The notes beneath the pieces are model-generated. The model had not been told where the DNA came from, did no database searches, and worked only from the letters and a program-made list of their open reading frames with translations. Both the position numbers and the translations under genes were made by a program. Shown piece after piece: positions 52,665 through 61,468 of a stretch of 64,000 nt of DNA. The stretch lies in contig NZ_CP012109.1 in the NCBI RefSeq assembly GCF_000280925.3, positions 2,190,501-2,254,500 of the forward strand. The letters run 5' to 3'. Position 1 is the stretch's first letter, and every line of letters starts with the position of its first letter. This DNA is from Myxococcus hansupus. GTDB lineage: Bacteria; Myxococcota; Myxococcia; Myxococcales; Myxococcaceae.

Positions 52665-53900
52665 ATGAGCCGCATCAACGGGAACCATGAGGTGCTGTCG
52701 GACGAGGCGGGCCGCCCCATCAAGGCGTGGACGGTGGGGGTTCCGTTCGAGGACGAGGCGAAGAAGCAGCTCCGCAACCTGCGCGGCCTCCCCTTCATCC
52801 ATCAGTGGGTCGCGGTGATGCCGGACGTTCACCGCGGTTACGGCGCGACGGTCGGAAGCGTGGTCCCCACGGTGGGCGCGGTGGTGCCGGCGGCGGTGGG
52901 CGTGGACATCGGATGCGGGATGATCGCCGTGCGCACGACGCTGCGCGCGGACCAGTTGCCGGACTCGCTGCGTGGGGTGCGGTCGGCCATCGAGCGGACG
53001 GTTCCTCACGGCCGCTCGGATAACGGTGGCCGGAACGACGTGGGCGCGTGGCGTGTGGCGCCGGCGCGGCACCAGCAGGCATGGGCGCGGCTCGTGGAGG
53101 GGTACGACCGCATCGTCGCGAAGCACCCGCGCATCGGCCGTGGGCCGGAGCTGGCGCACCTGGGGACGTTGGGAACGGGGAACCACTTCATCGAGCTGTG
53201 CCTGGATGAGTCGGATGGCGTGTGGCTGATGTTGCACTCCGGTTCGCGTGGGGTGGGGAACCGCATCGGGAGCTACTTCATCGAGCTGGCGAAGGAGGAC
53301 ATGCGTCGCTGGTTCATCAACCTGCCCGACGGCGACCTGGCGTACCTGGCGGAGGGGACGGAGCACTTCGACGACTACGTCTTCGCGGTGAGCTGGGCGC
53401 AGGACTTCGCGGCCACGAACCGCGACCTGATGTTGCATTCCGCGGTGGAGGCGCTGCAGTCGAGCGGTGAGCTGCCGCCGTTCGAGTTGAAGGACTCGGC
53501 GGTGAACTGCCACCACAACTACATCGCCCGTGAGCACCACTTCGGGAAGAACTGCTTCGTGACGCGGAAGGGCGCGGTGCGGGCGCGCGAGGGTGACCTC
53601 GGCATCATCCCCGGAAGCATGGGGGCGCGTTCGTACATCGTCCGCGGGAAGGGGAACGCGGACAGCTTCCATTCGTGCAGCCACGGCGCGGGCCGGGTGA
53701 TGTCTCGCGCGGCGGCGAAGCGGCAGTTCACGGTGGAGGACCACGCGAAGGCGACTGAGGGCGTGGAGTGCCGCAAGGACATTGACGTCATCGACGAGAC
53801 GCCGGCTGCGTACAAGCCCATCGACGCGGTGATGGCGGCGCAGGCGGACCTGGTGGAAGTGGTCCACACGCTGAAGCAGGTCGTGTGTGTGAAGGGATGA
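52665..53900 (+). CDS. rtcB: RNA-splicing ligase RtcB
   Basis: 411 residues from ATG 52665, with AGGTGGAA upstream. The protein shows the RtcB signature AVMPDVHRGYGATVG, the metal-binding cysteine in VGVDIGCGMIAVRT, GTGNHFIEL, HSGSRGVGNRIG, NCHHNYIAREHHFG, and the guanylated His in FHSCSHGAGRVMSRAAAK. It joins 2',3'-cyclic phosphate or 3'-phosphate ends to 5'-OH ends of RNA with GTP and Mn2+. No archease gene is present in the window. It is probably transcribed from the sigma54 promoter with rtcA, 160 bp downstream. Confidence 0.96.
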   Translation: MSRINGNHEVLSDEAGRPIKAWTVGVPFEDEAKKQLRNLRGLPFIHQWVAVMPDVHRGYGATVGSVVPTVGAVVPAAVGVDIGCGMIAVRTTLRADQLPDSLRGVRSAIERTVPHGRSDNGGRNDVGAWRVAPARHQQAWARLVEGYDRIVAKHPRIGRGPELAHLGTLGTGNHFIELCLDESDGVWLMLHSGSRGVGNRIGSYFIELAKEDMRRWFINLPDGDLAYLAEGTEHFDDYVFAVSWAQDFAATNRDLMLHSAVEALQSSGELPPFELKDSAVNCHHNYIAREHHFGKNCFVTRKGAVRAREGDLGIIPGSMGARSYIVRGKGNADSFHSCSHGAGRVMSRAAAKRQFTVEDHAKATEGVECRKDIDVIDETPAAYKPIDAVMAAQADLVEVVHTLKQVVCVKG

Positions 53901-54060
53901 AGCCAGCGAGGTGACCATGCCGGGATGAAGACACCGAGGCGCCCGTATTCCCCCAGAGGCCGAAAGGCCGCCAAGATGGGGAGTGCGGGCGCCGCTATTT
54001 TCACGAGGGTGTCAGTGCAGGCCGGGTGGTTCGTGAGTGGCGAGCAGCAAGGAGGCGGTC

Positions 54061-55077
54061 ATGGTGCGCATCGATGGGTCGAAGGGAGAGGGCGGTGGGC
54101 AGGTGCTGCGCACCTCGCTGGCGCTGTCGCTGGTGACGGGGACGCCGTTCACCATCGAGAACATCCGCGCGGGCCGGAAGAAGCCGGGCCTGCTGCGCCA
54201 GCACCTGACGGCGGTGAAGGCCGCCGAGGCGGTGGGGGCCGCGGAGGTGTCGGGCGCGGAGCTGGGCTCGCGGGAGCTGACGTTCCGTCCCCGCGCCCTG
54301 GCCTCGGGGAACTACCGCTTCGCGGTGGGCACGGCGGGCAGCGCGACGCTGGTGTTGCAGACGGTGCTGCCCGCGCTGCTCCTTGCGGAAGGCCCGTCCA
54401 CGCTGCTGCTCGAGGGGGGGACGCACAACCCGATGGCGCCGCCGTTCGATTTCCTCCAGCGCGCCTACCTGCCGTTGGTGCACCGCATGGGGCCGTCCGT
54501 GGAGGCCACGTTGACGCAGCCCGGCTTCTTCCCCGCGGGGGGAGGGAAGTTCCGTGTCGACATCAGGCCCGCTCCGCTGAAGCCGTTGCACCTGCTGGAG
54601 CGTGGGCGTGTGCTCCGCCGCGATTTGAAGGCCGTCATCGCGATGGTGCCGTTCGACGTCGCGAAGCGGGAGCTGGACGCCGCGGGCACCGCGCTGAAGT
54701 GGCGGCCCTTCGAATGCCGGACGGAAGAGTTGAAGCGTTCGGCATGCCCCGGAAACGTGCTCGTCGCCGAGGTCGAGAGCGAGCATGTGACGGAGGTCTT
54801 CACCGGCTTTGGCGAGCGCGGGAAGCGGGCGGAAATCGTGGCGGAGGAGGTGGCGGCGGAGGTGAAGCGCTATCTCGACGCGGAGGTGCCGGTGGGCGAG
54901 CACCTGTGCGACCAGTTGCTCCTCCTGCTGGCCCTGGCGAAGGTGGGCGCGTTCCGCACGTTGCCGCTGGATGGGCATGCGCGGACGCAGGTCGAGACGA
55001 TGGCCCACTTCCTCGACGTGAAGGTTCAGGTCCGGGACGTGGCTCGTGACGTCTGTGAGGTGGAGGTCCGCGCGTAG
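54061..55077 (+). CDS. rtcA: RNA 3'-terminal phosphate cyclase RtcA
   Basis: 338 residues from ATG 54061, with AAGGAGG upstream. Family motifs: DGSKGEGGGQVLRTSLALS at the N-terminus, NIRAGRKKPGLLRQHLTAVKAAE, FAVGTAGSATLVLQTVLP, GTHNPMAPPFDFLQ, PAGGGKF and the adenylated-His region VPVGEHLCDQLLLLLALA. It converts RNA 3'-phosphates into 2',3'-cyclic phosphates with ATP, and can also adenylate 5' ends. RtcA and RtcB together process damaged or cleaved RNA. The order rtcR-rtcB-rtcA and the sigma54 promoter match the E. coli system. Confidence 0.95.
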   Translation: MVRIDGSKGEGGGQVLRTSLALSLVTGTPFTIENIRAGRKKPGLLRQHLTAVKAAEAVGAAEVSGAELGSRELTFRPRALASGNYRFAVGTAGSATLVLQTVLPALLLAEGPSTLLLEGGTHNPMAPPFDFLQRAYLPLVHRMGPSVEATLTQPGFFPAGGGKFRVDIRPAPLKPLHLLERGRVLRRDLKAVIAMVPFDVAKRELDAAGTALKWRPFECRTEELKRSACPGNVLVAEVESEHVTEVFTGFGERGKRAEIVAEEVAAEVKRYLDAEVPVGEHLCDQLLLLLALAKVGAFRTLPLDGHARTQVETMAHFLDVKVQVRDVARDVCEVEVRA

Positions 55078-55213
55078 GTGGCGCGGGCCTCGCGGCACGC
55101 TGGGGGAGCGGCGTGTCCTCGCCTCGGTGGGCGTCCAGGCGAGCCTCAGTGGGAACGTCTTCGTGGCGCCGCGGCCCGTCTCCGCACCATGCATGTGCGG
55201 AGGAGACGTCCGC

Positions 55214-56068
55214 GTGGCCGAGGTTCCCGAAGTCGAAATCATCACCCGGGATTTGCGGCAGGCCGTCGTGGGCCGTCGCTTCACCGGCGCTGAAATCTGG
55301 GTTCCATCCGTTGTCCGCTTCCCGGCGCCCGCGGCTTTTGTCGAAGCCTTGGTGGGGCGTCAGGTCACCTCCGCCTCCCGGCGGGCGAAGTTCATCCTCA
55401 TGCCGTTGGATGACGGCACGGTGCTCGCGCTGCACTTCATGCTCTTTGGCGAGCTGGCGTTGCGGCCCGCGGGCAGTGAGCGTCCATCGTCGACGCTGGT
55501 GGTGCTGGGGCTGGAGGGCGGTGAGGAACTCCAGCTCACGGACACCTTGGGCTACGCGCGCATCGCGCTGGCACGGGGAGATGAACTGTCCACGCGCTTG
55601 AAGCTGGACGAATTGGGGCCCGAGGCGCTCGATGAAGGCTTCACGCCGGACGTGCTGGCCCTGCGACTGCGGCGGCGCAAGAGCCCGTTGAAGACGGTGC
55701 TCCTCAATCAGCGCGTCGTCGCGGGGCTGGGCAACCGGGACGCGGATGAGAGCCTGTGGCTCGCGGGGGTGGATCCTCGGCGCCTGGCCACATCGCTCAC
55801 GCCCACGGAGAGCGTTCGGCTGACCCACGCCATTCGCGCGGTGCTCGATGAGGGCTTGCGTTTGCGCGGGACGCAGCGTGACCTCTTTGGCGTCCAAGGG
55901 CTTGCGAAACACCGTCGCAATGTCTTCGGCCGCGCGGGGGCTCCGTGTCCACGCTGCGCGACGGTCGTCGCTCATGAGCGGGTTGGCGGACGAAACACCT
56001 ACTGGTGTCCCACGTGCCAGCCGGCGACGGCGCGGCCCGAGCTCCCCGCGCAGTCCTCGCTGTGGTGA
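55214..56068 (+). CDS. Fpg/Nei-family DNA glycosylase with Ala in place of the catalytic N-terminal Pro
   Basis: 284 residues from GTG 55214 (GGAGGA upstream). The protein begins M-A-E-V-P-E-V-E where Fpg enzymes have M-P-E-L-P-E-V-E: the catalytic proline after Met is alanine, the Glu after it is kept. Other Fpg features are present: the lysine loop SRRAKFILMPLDDG, VAGLGNRDADESLWLAGVDPRR (helix-two-turn-helix) and the C-terminal zinc finger CPRC...YWCPTCQ. Fpg/Nei enzymes remove oxidised bases through a Schiff base with the N-terminal amine; a primary amine at Ala could still react, as in NEIL3 (Val). Not part of the rtc operon by function; it starts 136 bp after rtcA. Confidence 0.85.
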   Translation: MAEVPEVEIITRDLRQAVVGRRFTGAEIWVPSVVRFPAPAAFVEALVGRQVTSASRRAKFILMPLDDGTVLALHFMLFGELALRPAGSERPSSTLVVLGLEGGEELQLTDTLGYARIALARGDELSTRLKLDELGPEALDEGFTPDVLALRLRRRKSPLKTVLLNQRVVAGLGNRDADESLWLAGVDPRRLATSLTPTESVRLTHAIRAVLDEGLRLRGTQRDLFGVQGLAKHRRNVFGRAGAPCPRCATVVAHERVGGRNTYWCPTCQPATARPELPAQSSLW

Positions 56069-56279
56069 CGCGCAACGGTGTGACGCGTCGCGAACCCGTT
56101 GAAGCAGGAAAGTCCTCCTGCGCTTCCTGTGACGTCACGCGTGGGGCGTAGGTGACACCCACCTCCATGGGATGCATTCCATGGACGGTAGCAGCGGCGG
56201 TCATGCCCTTGTGCTAAAGCGCGTCCTGGGGCCGCCAATGTCACAGTCCGAGAGGCTTGCGTCGGACGTGCGGGGAGTC

Positions 56280-58943
56280 ATGGCGACAGGAATCGCGTTG
56301 AAGAGGTCGTTTGCGTTGTGCGGCGTGTTGTGCGCGCTGTTTTCATGGGAAGCACTTGCCGCGCCTCCGGTCCAATTCGAGACGTGCAACCGCCCGCCTC
56401 CGGCGGCGCGTGGTGTCTCTGGGGCCGTGAGTGGAATTCGCGCGGGCGACTTGCCCGACTTCGTCATCACCGGCGTGGTCGCACCGGCGCGGGTTCACGG
56501 TGCGATGCCGTTCCAGGTGAACGTGACGGTTTGCAACGAGGGGCGCCGTGAGGCGCACTCCGATGTGACGTTGTTCATCTCTCGGGATGCCTGCTTCTCC
56601 GAGGATGACGCGCTGCTTGAAACCGTGCCGACGGGACCGTTGGCCGCGGGGGCGTGTGTCTCGGTGCCGGTCGCGGTTCAGGGCGACTTGGCTCGGACGA
56701 GCACCTGGTTTGTCGGGGCGCTGGTGGACAAGGAGGCACGGGTTCGCGAGCTGTCGGAAGTGAACAACGTCCACGACGGCGTGCCCGTGACGTTCGACTC
56801 GCCTCCGGACTACGTCGTCGAGTCACTGGTGGTGCCCTCCGTGGTTCATCCCCATGGGTTCTTCACGGCCACGGCACGTGTGTGCAACCGGGGTGGGGGC
56901 GCTGGCACGGCGCAGGTGGGGCTGTACCGATCGAACGACAGCCACGTCGATACCGAGGACACCCGGATGGGCTGGCTGTTCGGTGTCCCGCTCGAGCCAG
57001 GGGCTTGTGATCAAGTCTCGTTGGGCGCGCAGGCGGGACTGTCGGGCCGCGGGTACCTCGCGTTCATCGTGGCCTCGGCGGACGGGCGGCTCGAGGAGGA
57101 CGTGACGAACAATGCCAGCGCGGTGTCAGCTCAGGTGGTGGGCATGGTTCCTGACTACGTCGTCGCCGCATTGAAGGTTCCGGCCGTGGAGCCGGGCGAC
57201 GGAAACCTTCCTGTCCGAATCACGGTCTGCAATCAGGGCACGGCGCGCGCACACGCCACTCAGGTGCATTTTCAACTCCAGTCCCTCGAGTCCGCGAACC
57301 AAGGCGCGCTGAACGTCACGCATCGCAATGTCCCGGAGCTGGCCGCGAACCAGTGCACCGAATGGAGCGACGCGGTGGGCTCCTCGGGGAACGCACCGGG
57401 GCGCTGGCGATTGACGGCCACGGTGAATCCGGCGGGGGCCCAGCTCGAAGCCCATGCGGACAACAACAGCAGGTCTCAAGTGCTTCGCCTGGGGGATTGG
57501 GTGGAGCTGGGGGTCACCCGTGTCACGCCGCTGACGCATGCGTTGGTCCCTGGTGCTCCGTTCACCACGGAGGTCAAGGTCTGCAATACCGGTAGCATTC
57601 GCGCCGAGCGGTTGGCGCTCCATGTGTCGCTGTCGGACGGCCTGGACGCGGGGGCTGACACTCGCGTGGGAACCCGCGTGTTCGGGGCGCTCGAGAAGGG
57701 CTGTGTGGTGCTTCCCGTGACGGGCACGGTGCCTGCGCAAGCGATGAGTGGAAGGCTCTACGTGAAGGCAAGCACGGAGCTCATCACCCCTGCGGGGCAG
57801 GAACTCAACCTGGACGACAATGTGCTCGTGGGGCCGGAGGTGGCGATTGGCAGAGGGCTCGACCTGGTGGTCACCCATGTCCAGGCCTTGGTTCCAGTCG
57901 TCTCGGCGCGGGCGACAATGGAGGTCGCGGTCACTGTCTGCAACAAAGGCAGTATCGCCTTGCCCCACGTGCCGATACCGGTATGGGTGTCTTTCCTTCC
58001 GGAGCCGAACACCCAGGGCTTGCCGCTCCTGGTGGGCGCGCAGCCGACCGTGGAACCGCTGGGGTCAGGCGAATGCAGCACGTTGATCGCGGAGCCGATA
58101 TCCCCCCCGGAGGCGGGCGCCTGGCGGCCTACGGCCTGGGTCGATGAGTCGAACACGTTTCCAGAGGTGGTGGAGTCCAACAACCTCGCACGAGGCGAGG
58201 TGTTTCATGTGGCTTCCATCACCGGGCTGCACATCACCGCCTTGCAAGCCCCCACGGTGGTTCGCGCGAACACCAGCTTCAATGCGACTGCGACGGTGTG
58301 TAACCGGAGCGCGCTGCCTCAGAATGGGCCCCAAATCAGATTCTTTTTGCGCACGGAGGATGGTTTTCCCGTGGCTGAGTTCCCGAGAAGGAGCCAGCCC
58401 GGGAGACTCATGAGTGGTGCCTGTGCGTCGGTGAGGTTGGATGGCTCCTCCGAGATTCCTTACGACACGAGCCCGTGGCAGGACGGGAGCTATCGGCTGG
58501 TGGCGGAGCTCGAAGCGCCCTGGACCTTCGGGTCCCTGGGCGAGCAGAAGGTGCTGTCATTCTCCGCTCCCCTGGGCGTGGGGCGCGGGGGCGACTTCGC
58601 TGTCACATCGGTCCGCGCTACCGACAGCGTCCCCAGGGGAGGTCTTTTCCTTCCGACGGTGCGTGTCTGCAATCAGGGCCTGACGTCCGGGGGCGCCACG
58701 CTGACAACCTACCTTTCGCGGGACGAGCACATCGAGATGCCGGGAGACATCAAGCTGCGCGAGGTCAACATGTCGCTCGGGCCCGGTTCGTGTCGTGACG
58801 TGCTGGTCGAAGCGTACGCCAACGTGGATGCTGGAGATGTCTGGTACGTGGGCGCGCAGGTGAGGGCCCTCCCCCTCTCCACCCCGGACCACGTGAAGTC
58901 GAATGACACACGGGTGGGGGGGCGTATCATCGTCACGCCCTGA
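56280..58943 (+). CDS. Secreted protein with seven CARDB-like repeats
   Basis: 887 residues from ATG 56280. A signal peptide (LKRSFALCGVLCALFSWEALA) is followed by a short unique head with Cys (FETCNRPPP) and then seven CARDB-type immunoglobulin-like repeats of about 115-125 residues. Each starts with a stretch like DYVVESLVVPSVV or DFVITGVVAPARV, carries VCNxG (NEG, NRG, NQG, NTG, NKG, NRS, NQG) and in most cases a second Cys in GACxxV, so each domain probably has one disulfide, between these cysteines. CARDB repeats serve as cell-surface adhesion or spacer modules. There is no C-terminal membrane anchor, lipobox or obvious sorting signal. Unknown partner; single-gene unit. Confidence 0.82.
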   Translation: MATGIALKRSFALCGVLCALFSWEALAAPPVQFETCNRPPPAARGVSGAVSGIRAGDLPDFVITGVVAPARVHGAMPFQVNVTVCNEGRREAHSDVTLFISRDACFSEDDALLETVPTGPLAAGACVSVPVAVQGDLARTSTWFVGALVDKEARVRELSEVNNVHDGVPVTFDSPPDYVVESLVVPSVVHPHGFFTATARVCNRGGGAGTAQVGLYRSNDSHVDTEDTRMGWLFGVPLEPGACDQVSLGAQAGLSGRGYLAFIVASADGRLEEDVTNNASAVSAQVVGMVPDYVVAALKVPAVEPGDGNLPVRITVCNQGTARAHATQVHFQLQSLESANQGALNVTHRNVPELAANQCTEWSDAVGSSGNAPGRWRLTATVNPAGAQLEAHADNNSRSQVLRLGDWVELGVTRVTPLTHALVPGAPFTTEVKVCNTGSIRAERLALHVSLSDGLDAGADTRVGTRVFGALEKGCVVLPVTGTVPAQAMSGRLYVKASTELITPAGQELNLDDNVLVGPEVAIGRGLDLVVTHVQALVPVVSARATMEVAVTVCNKGSIALPHVPIPVWVSFLPEPNTQGLPLLVGAQPTVEPLGSGECSTLIAEPISPPEAGAWRPTAWVDESNTFPEVVESNNLARGEVFHVASITGLHITALQAPTVVRANTSFNATATVCNRSALPQNGPQIRFFLRTEDGFPVAEFPRRSQPGRLMSGACASVRLDGSSEIPYDTSPWQDGSYRLVAELEAPWTFGSLGEQKVLSFSAPLGVGRGGDFAVTSVRATDSVPRGGLFLPTVRVCNQGLTSGGATLTTYLSRDEHIEMPGDIKLREVNMSLGPGSCRDVLVEAYANVDAGDVWYVGAQVRALPLSTPDHVKSNDTRVGGRIIVTP

Positions 58944-59003
58944 GCCTCTCCCTGGCGTGCGGGACGGGTGGGCAGCGGGCACGGTGGCTGTTATGTCTCC
59001 ACC

Positions 59004-59246
59004 GTGTCCGACGTCACCAACGCCTCGCCGCCGCCGTTCGAAGCCGCGCTGGTTCGCGCCAGCGAGGAGCTCGGCTTCCCCAGTTACTACCAGTCCTGTG
59101 TGCGGCCGTTGCTCCGCAACCCGGAAGGCCGCTGGCCGCGCTGCTGCGGCGGTGGGTGCGAGCCGTGCGCCCAGACGCTCATCCAGGTCGCGCTGCGGGC
59201 GCTGGAGCTGATGGGGACGCCGCGGCAGGCGCCGCTGCCGGACTGA
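59004..59246 (+). CDS. Small Cys-rich protein, Oxidored-like domain resemblance
   Basis: 80 residues from GTG 59004. The cysteines fall in YYQSCVRPLL and in RCCGGGCEPCAQTLIQVA. The CCG-x-GC-x2-C pattern resembles the short Oxidored-like motif seen in eukaryotic and bacterial proteins, which may bind metal. There is no signal peptide. It lies 16 bp upstream of the NtrC-type regulator on the same strand, so they may be co-transcribed. Function unknown. Confidence 0.6.
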   Translation: MSDVTNASPPPFEAALVRASEELGFPSYYQSCVRPLLRNPEGRWPRCCGGGCEPCAQTLIQVALRALELMGTPRQAPLPD

Positions 59247-59262
59247 CGCGGGAGCGACACGC

Positions 59263-60639
59263 ATGTCCACTCCGCACCCGTTGCTGCTCGTGGATGACGA
59301 CGCCGCCTTCCGCAAAATCTACGGCGGGCTGCTGCGGGAAGCAGGCTTCGAGGTGGTGGAGGCGGCCGACCGGCCTTCCGCCCGCGCCGCGTTCAACGCC
59401 CGCGACTTCCCCCTGGTGCTGCTCGACTTGATGCTGCCTCCGGATGGCAGCGTCTCCGCGGGGCTGGAGTCGCTCGCGACGCTGCTCGGCGCGAAGCCGG
59501 GCACCAAGTTCATCGTGGTGTCCGGGGCAGGGGACACGCGGCACACGCTGGAGGCGGTGCGGCTGGGCGCCTATGACTTCCTCACCAAGCCGGTGGACCC
59601 GGACGTCCTGCTCGTCGTCGTGCAGCGGGCGCTCGCGCGGGTGACGCTGGAGCGGCAGGTGGAGACCCTGCGCACGTCGCTCACGCGCGCGGCCGGCGGT
59701 GTCTCCATGGTGGGGCAGAGCGCGCCGTTCCTCGCGGCCACGACGATGGCGGAGCGCGTGGCGGCCAGCGACCTGCCGGTGCTCATCACCGGGGAGAACG
59801 GCACCGGCAAGGAGCTGCTCGCGCGCGCCGTCCACCTCAAGAGCCGGCGTCACGCGGGGCCCTTCGTCCCCATCAACTGCGGCGCGCTGCCGGAGTCGCT
59901 GCTGGAGAGCGCCCTGTTCGGCCACGTGAAGGGCAGCTTCACCGGCGCGACGAAGGACCACCGGGGCCTCTTCGCGGAGGCCGATGGCGGCACGCTCTTC
60001 CTGGACGAGCTGGGCGACATGACCCCGTCGCTCCAGGTGAAGGTCCTCCGAGCCCTGGAGACGGGCGACATCCTCCCCGTGGGCGCGGACCTGCCTGTCC
60101 AGGTGGACGTGCGGCTCATCTCCGCCACGCATCGGGATTTGGGCCGCATGCTCCAGGAGGGCGCCTTCCGCGAGGACCTCTACTGGCGCGTGAAGGGCGT
60201 CGAAGTCCGCCTGCCACCGCTGCGCGAGCGCGCCGCGGACCTGCCGCTGCTCGCCAAGCACTTCCTCAACCAGTGCGCGCACCTGTGCCCGGACGGACGG
60301 GCCCGGCTGCTGTCGGACGCGGCGGCGGAGTCCCTGCTCGCGCACGCCTGGCCGGGGAACCTGCGAGAGCTTCGCCACGAGATGCAGCGCGCCACCGTGC
60401 TGGCCGGTGAGCGGCGCGAAATCCAGCCTGAAGACCTGTCCTTCACCGGCACCGAGCGCCCTCGGCCGAGCACCACGCCGGGCGCCGCCACGCTGGCGCA
60501 GAAGGTGGAAGCGCTGGAGCGGCGTGAAATCGAGGACGCGCTGCGGCGGCTGAATGGCAACCGCACGCACACGGCGGAGGCGCTGGGCTTGTCACGCCAG
60601 GGCCTGCTCAAGAAGCTGGAGCGCTTCGGGCTGACGTGA
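59263..60639 (+). CDS. NtrC-family sigma54-dependent response regulator
   Basis: 458 residues. Receiver domain 1-125: LLLVDDDAAFRK, phospho-Asp at D55 (LVLLDLMLP), Thr/Ser in VVSGAGDT and Lys in FLTKPVDPD. Central AAA+ domain: Walker A LITGENGTGKELLARAVH, the sigma54 loop as GSFTGA (Ser for Ala at position 2), Walker B GGTLFLDELGDM and the R-finger region VEVRLPPLRERAADLPLL. C-terminal Fis-type helix-turn-helix: REIEDALRRLNGNRTHTAEALGLSRQGLLKKLERFG. No kinase is adjacent, so it is an orphan regulator as common in myxobacteria. It starts 16 bp after the small Cys-rich gene and is convergent with a barrel protein gene. Confidence 0.92.
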   Translation: MSTPHPLLLVDDDAAFRKIYGGLLREAGFEVVEAADRPSARAAFNARDFPLVLLDLMLPPDGSVSAGLESLATLLGAKPGTKFIVVSGAGDTRHTLEAVRLGAYDFLTKPVDPDVLLVVVQRALARVTLERQVETLRTSLTRAAGGVSMVGQSAPFLAATTMAERVAASDLPVLITGENGTGKELLARAVHLKSRRHAGPFVPINCGALPESLLESALFGHVKGSFTGATKDHRGLFAEADGGTLFLDELGDMTPSLQVKVLRALETGDILPVGADLPVQVDVRLISATHRDLGRMLQEGAFREDLYWRVKGVEVRLPPLRERAADLPLLAKHFLNQCAHLCPDGRARLLSDAAAESLLAHAWPGNLRELRHEMQRATVLAGERREIQPEDLSFTGTERPRPSTTPGAATLAQKVEALERREIEDALRRLNGNRTHTAEALGLSRQGLLKKLERFGLT

Positions 60640-60640
60640 C

Positions 60641-61363
60641 TCAGAACAGCCGGGCGCCCAGGCCCAGCCGCACGTTGAACCCCAGGCGCGTGTGGCTTTC
60701 GCCCGAGCGCTCCTGGAACGACTCCACGCCAAGCTGTCCCGCGGCGATCACCGACAGGCTGTTGCCCAGGTACACCTCCACGCCGCCGCCACCGAGCGCC
60801 TGGAGGCGCCGCGACTGGCCATTGGACAGGCCGATGTCCACCGGGACGTCCACCAGGCCCAGCACGGAGACCGTGTCCGCCACGCGCCAGCCCGCCACCA
60901 GTCCGGGGGACACGCGCAGCAGCACGCCGGAGAAGTTCCGGTCGTCCATGTACGTGGCGCCGGAGTTGAACACCACGCCCAGCCCCAGCGTGGGGGCCAG
61001 CGCCAGCACGCCCTGATCCAACACCTTGCGCCGCACCGCCACCTCCAGGGCCGCGGACAACTGGAACCACTGGAGCCGCACGCGGGACTCCAACTCGAAG
61101 CCGGAGATGCCTTGCCGGAAGCCCACGCCAATCTCGGGCGCTCCCACGAAGCCGTAGAGGGCCGTGGCGCCGTCGGGCAGCGTCACCGGGGCGAGCACCG
61201 CGCCCAACGGGTCCTCGCTCGTGCCTCGCAGGAGCGCCATGTCGGTGCCGCCGTCGCGCGGCGCGGCATCAACGGCCGCGGCGTCGGGGGCCTGCGCGGC
61301 GGACTCCAGGGACACCAGCAACAGCGTGGACACGAGGGGGCCAAGGCAGCCAGGACGCATCAT
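60641..61363 (-). CDS. Small outer-membrane beta-barrel-like protein
   Basis: 240 residues from ATG 61363 (the next ATG, 61360, is also possible). Signal peptide: LVSTLLLVSLESAAQA. A linker of about 50 residues precedes roughly eight alternating strands, such as FELESRVRLQWFQLSAALEVAVRR and LALAPTLGLGVVFNSG, ending LGFNVRLGLGARLF with a C-terminal Phe, which is the barrel-assembly signal. It may be an OmpA-like or porin-like small barrel. It is convergent with the response regulator, 1 bp between stops. Family not recognised beyond fold type. Confidence 0.7.
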   Translation of the reverse strand: MMRPGCLGPLVSTLLLVSLESAAQAPDAAAVDAAPRDGGTDMALLRGTSEDPLGAVLAPVTLPDGATALYGFVGAPEIGVGFRQGISGFELESRVRLQWFQLSAALEVAVRRKVLDQGVLALAPTLGLGVVFNSGATYMDDRNFSGVLLRVSPGLVAGWRVADTVSVLGLVDVPVDIGLSNGQSRRLQALGGGGVEVYLGNSLSVIAAGQLGVESFQERSGESHTRLGFNVRLGLGARLF

Positions 61364-61468
61364 GGGGTCCACCCTACCCCGCACGGAGGCGGGCGGACAC
61401 TCAACGATTCCAGGGGCTTGGGGCCTCCTTGCGTATCTGTCTGGCTTGGCGCGAAGATTCTGAAATTC

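Noticed and set aside
51696..53918. 740-residue minus-strand frame over rtcB
   Set aside because: Shadow of RtcB on the other strand; the translated motifs are meaningless.
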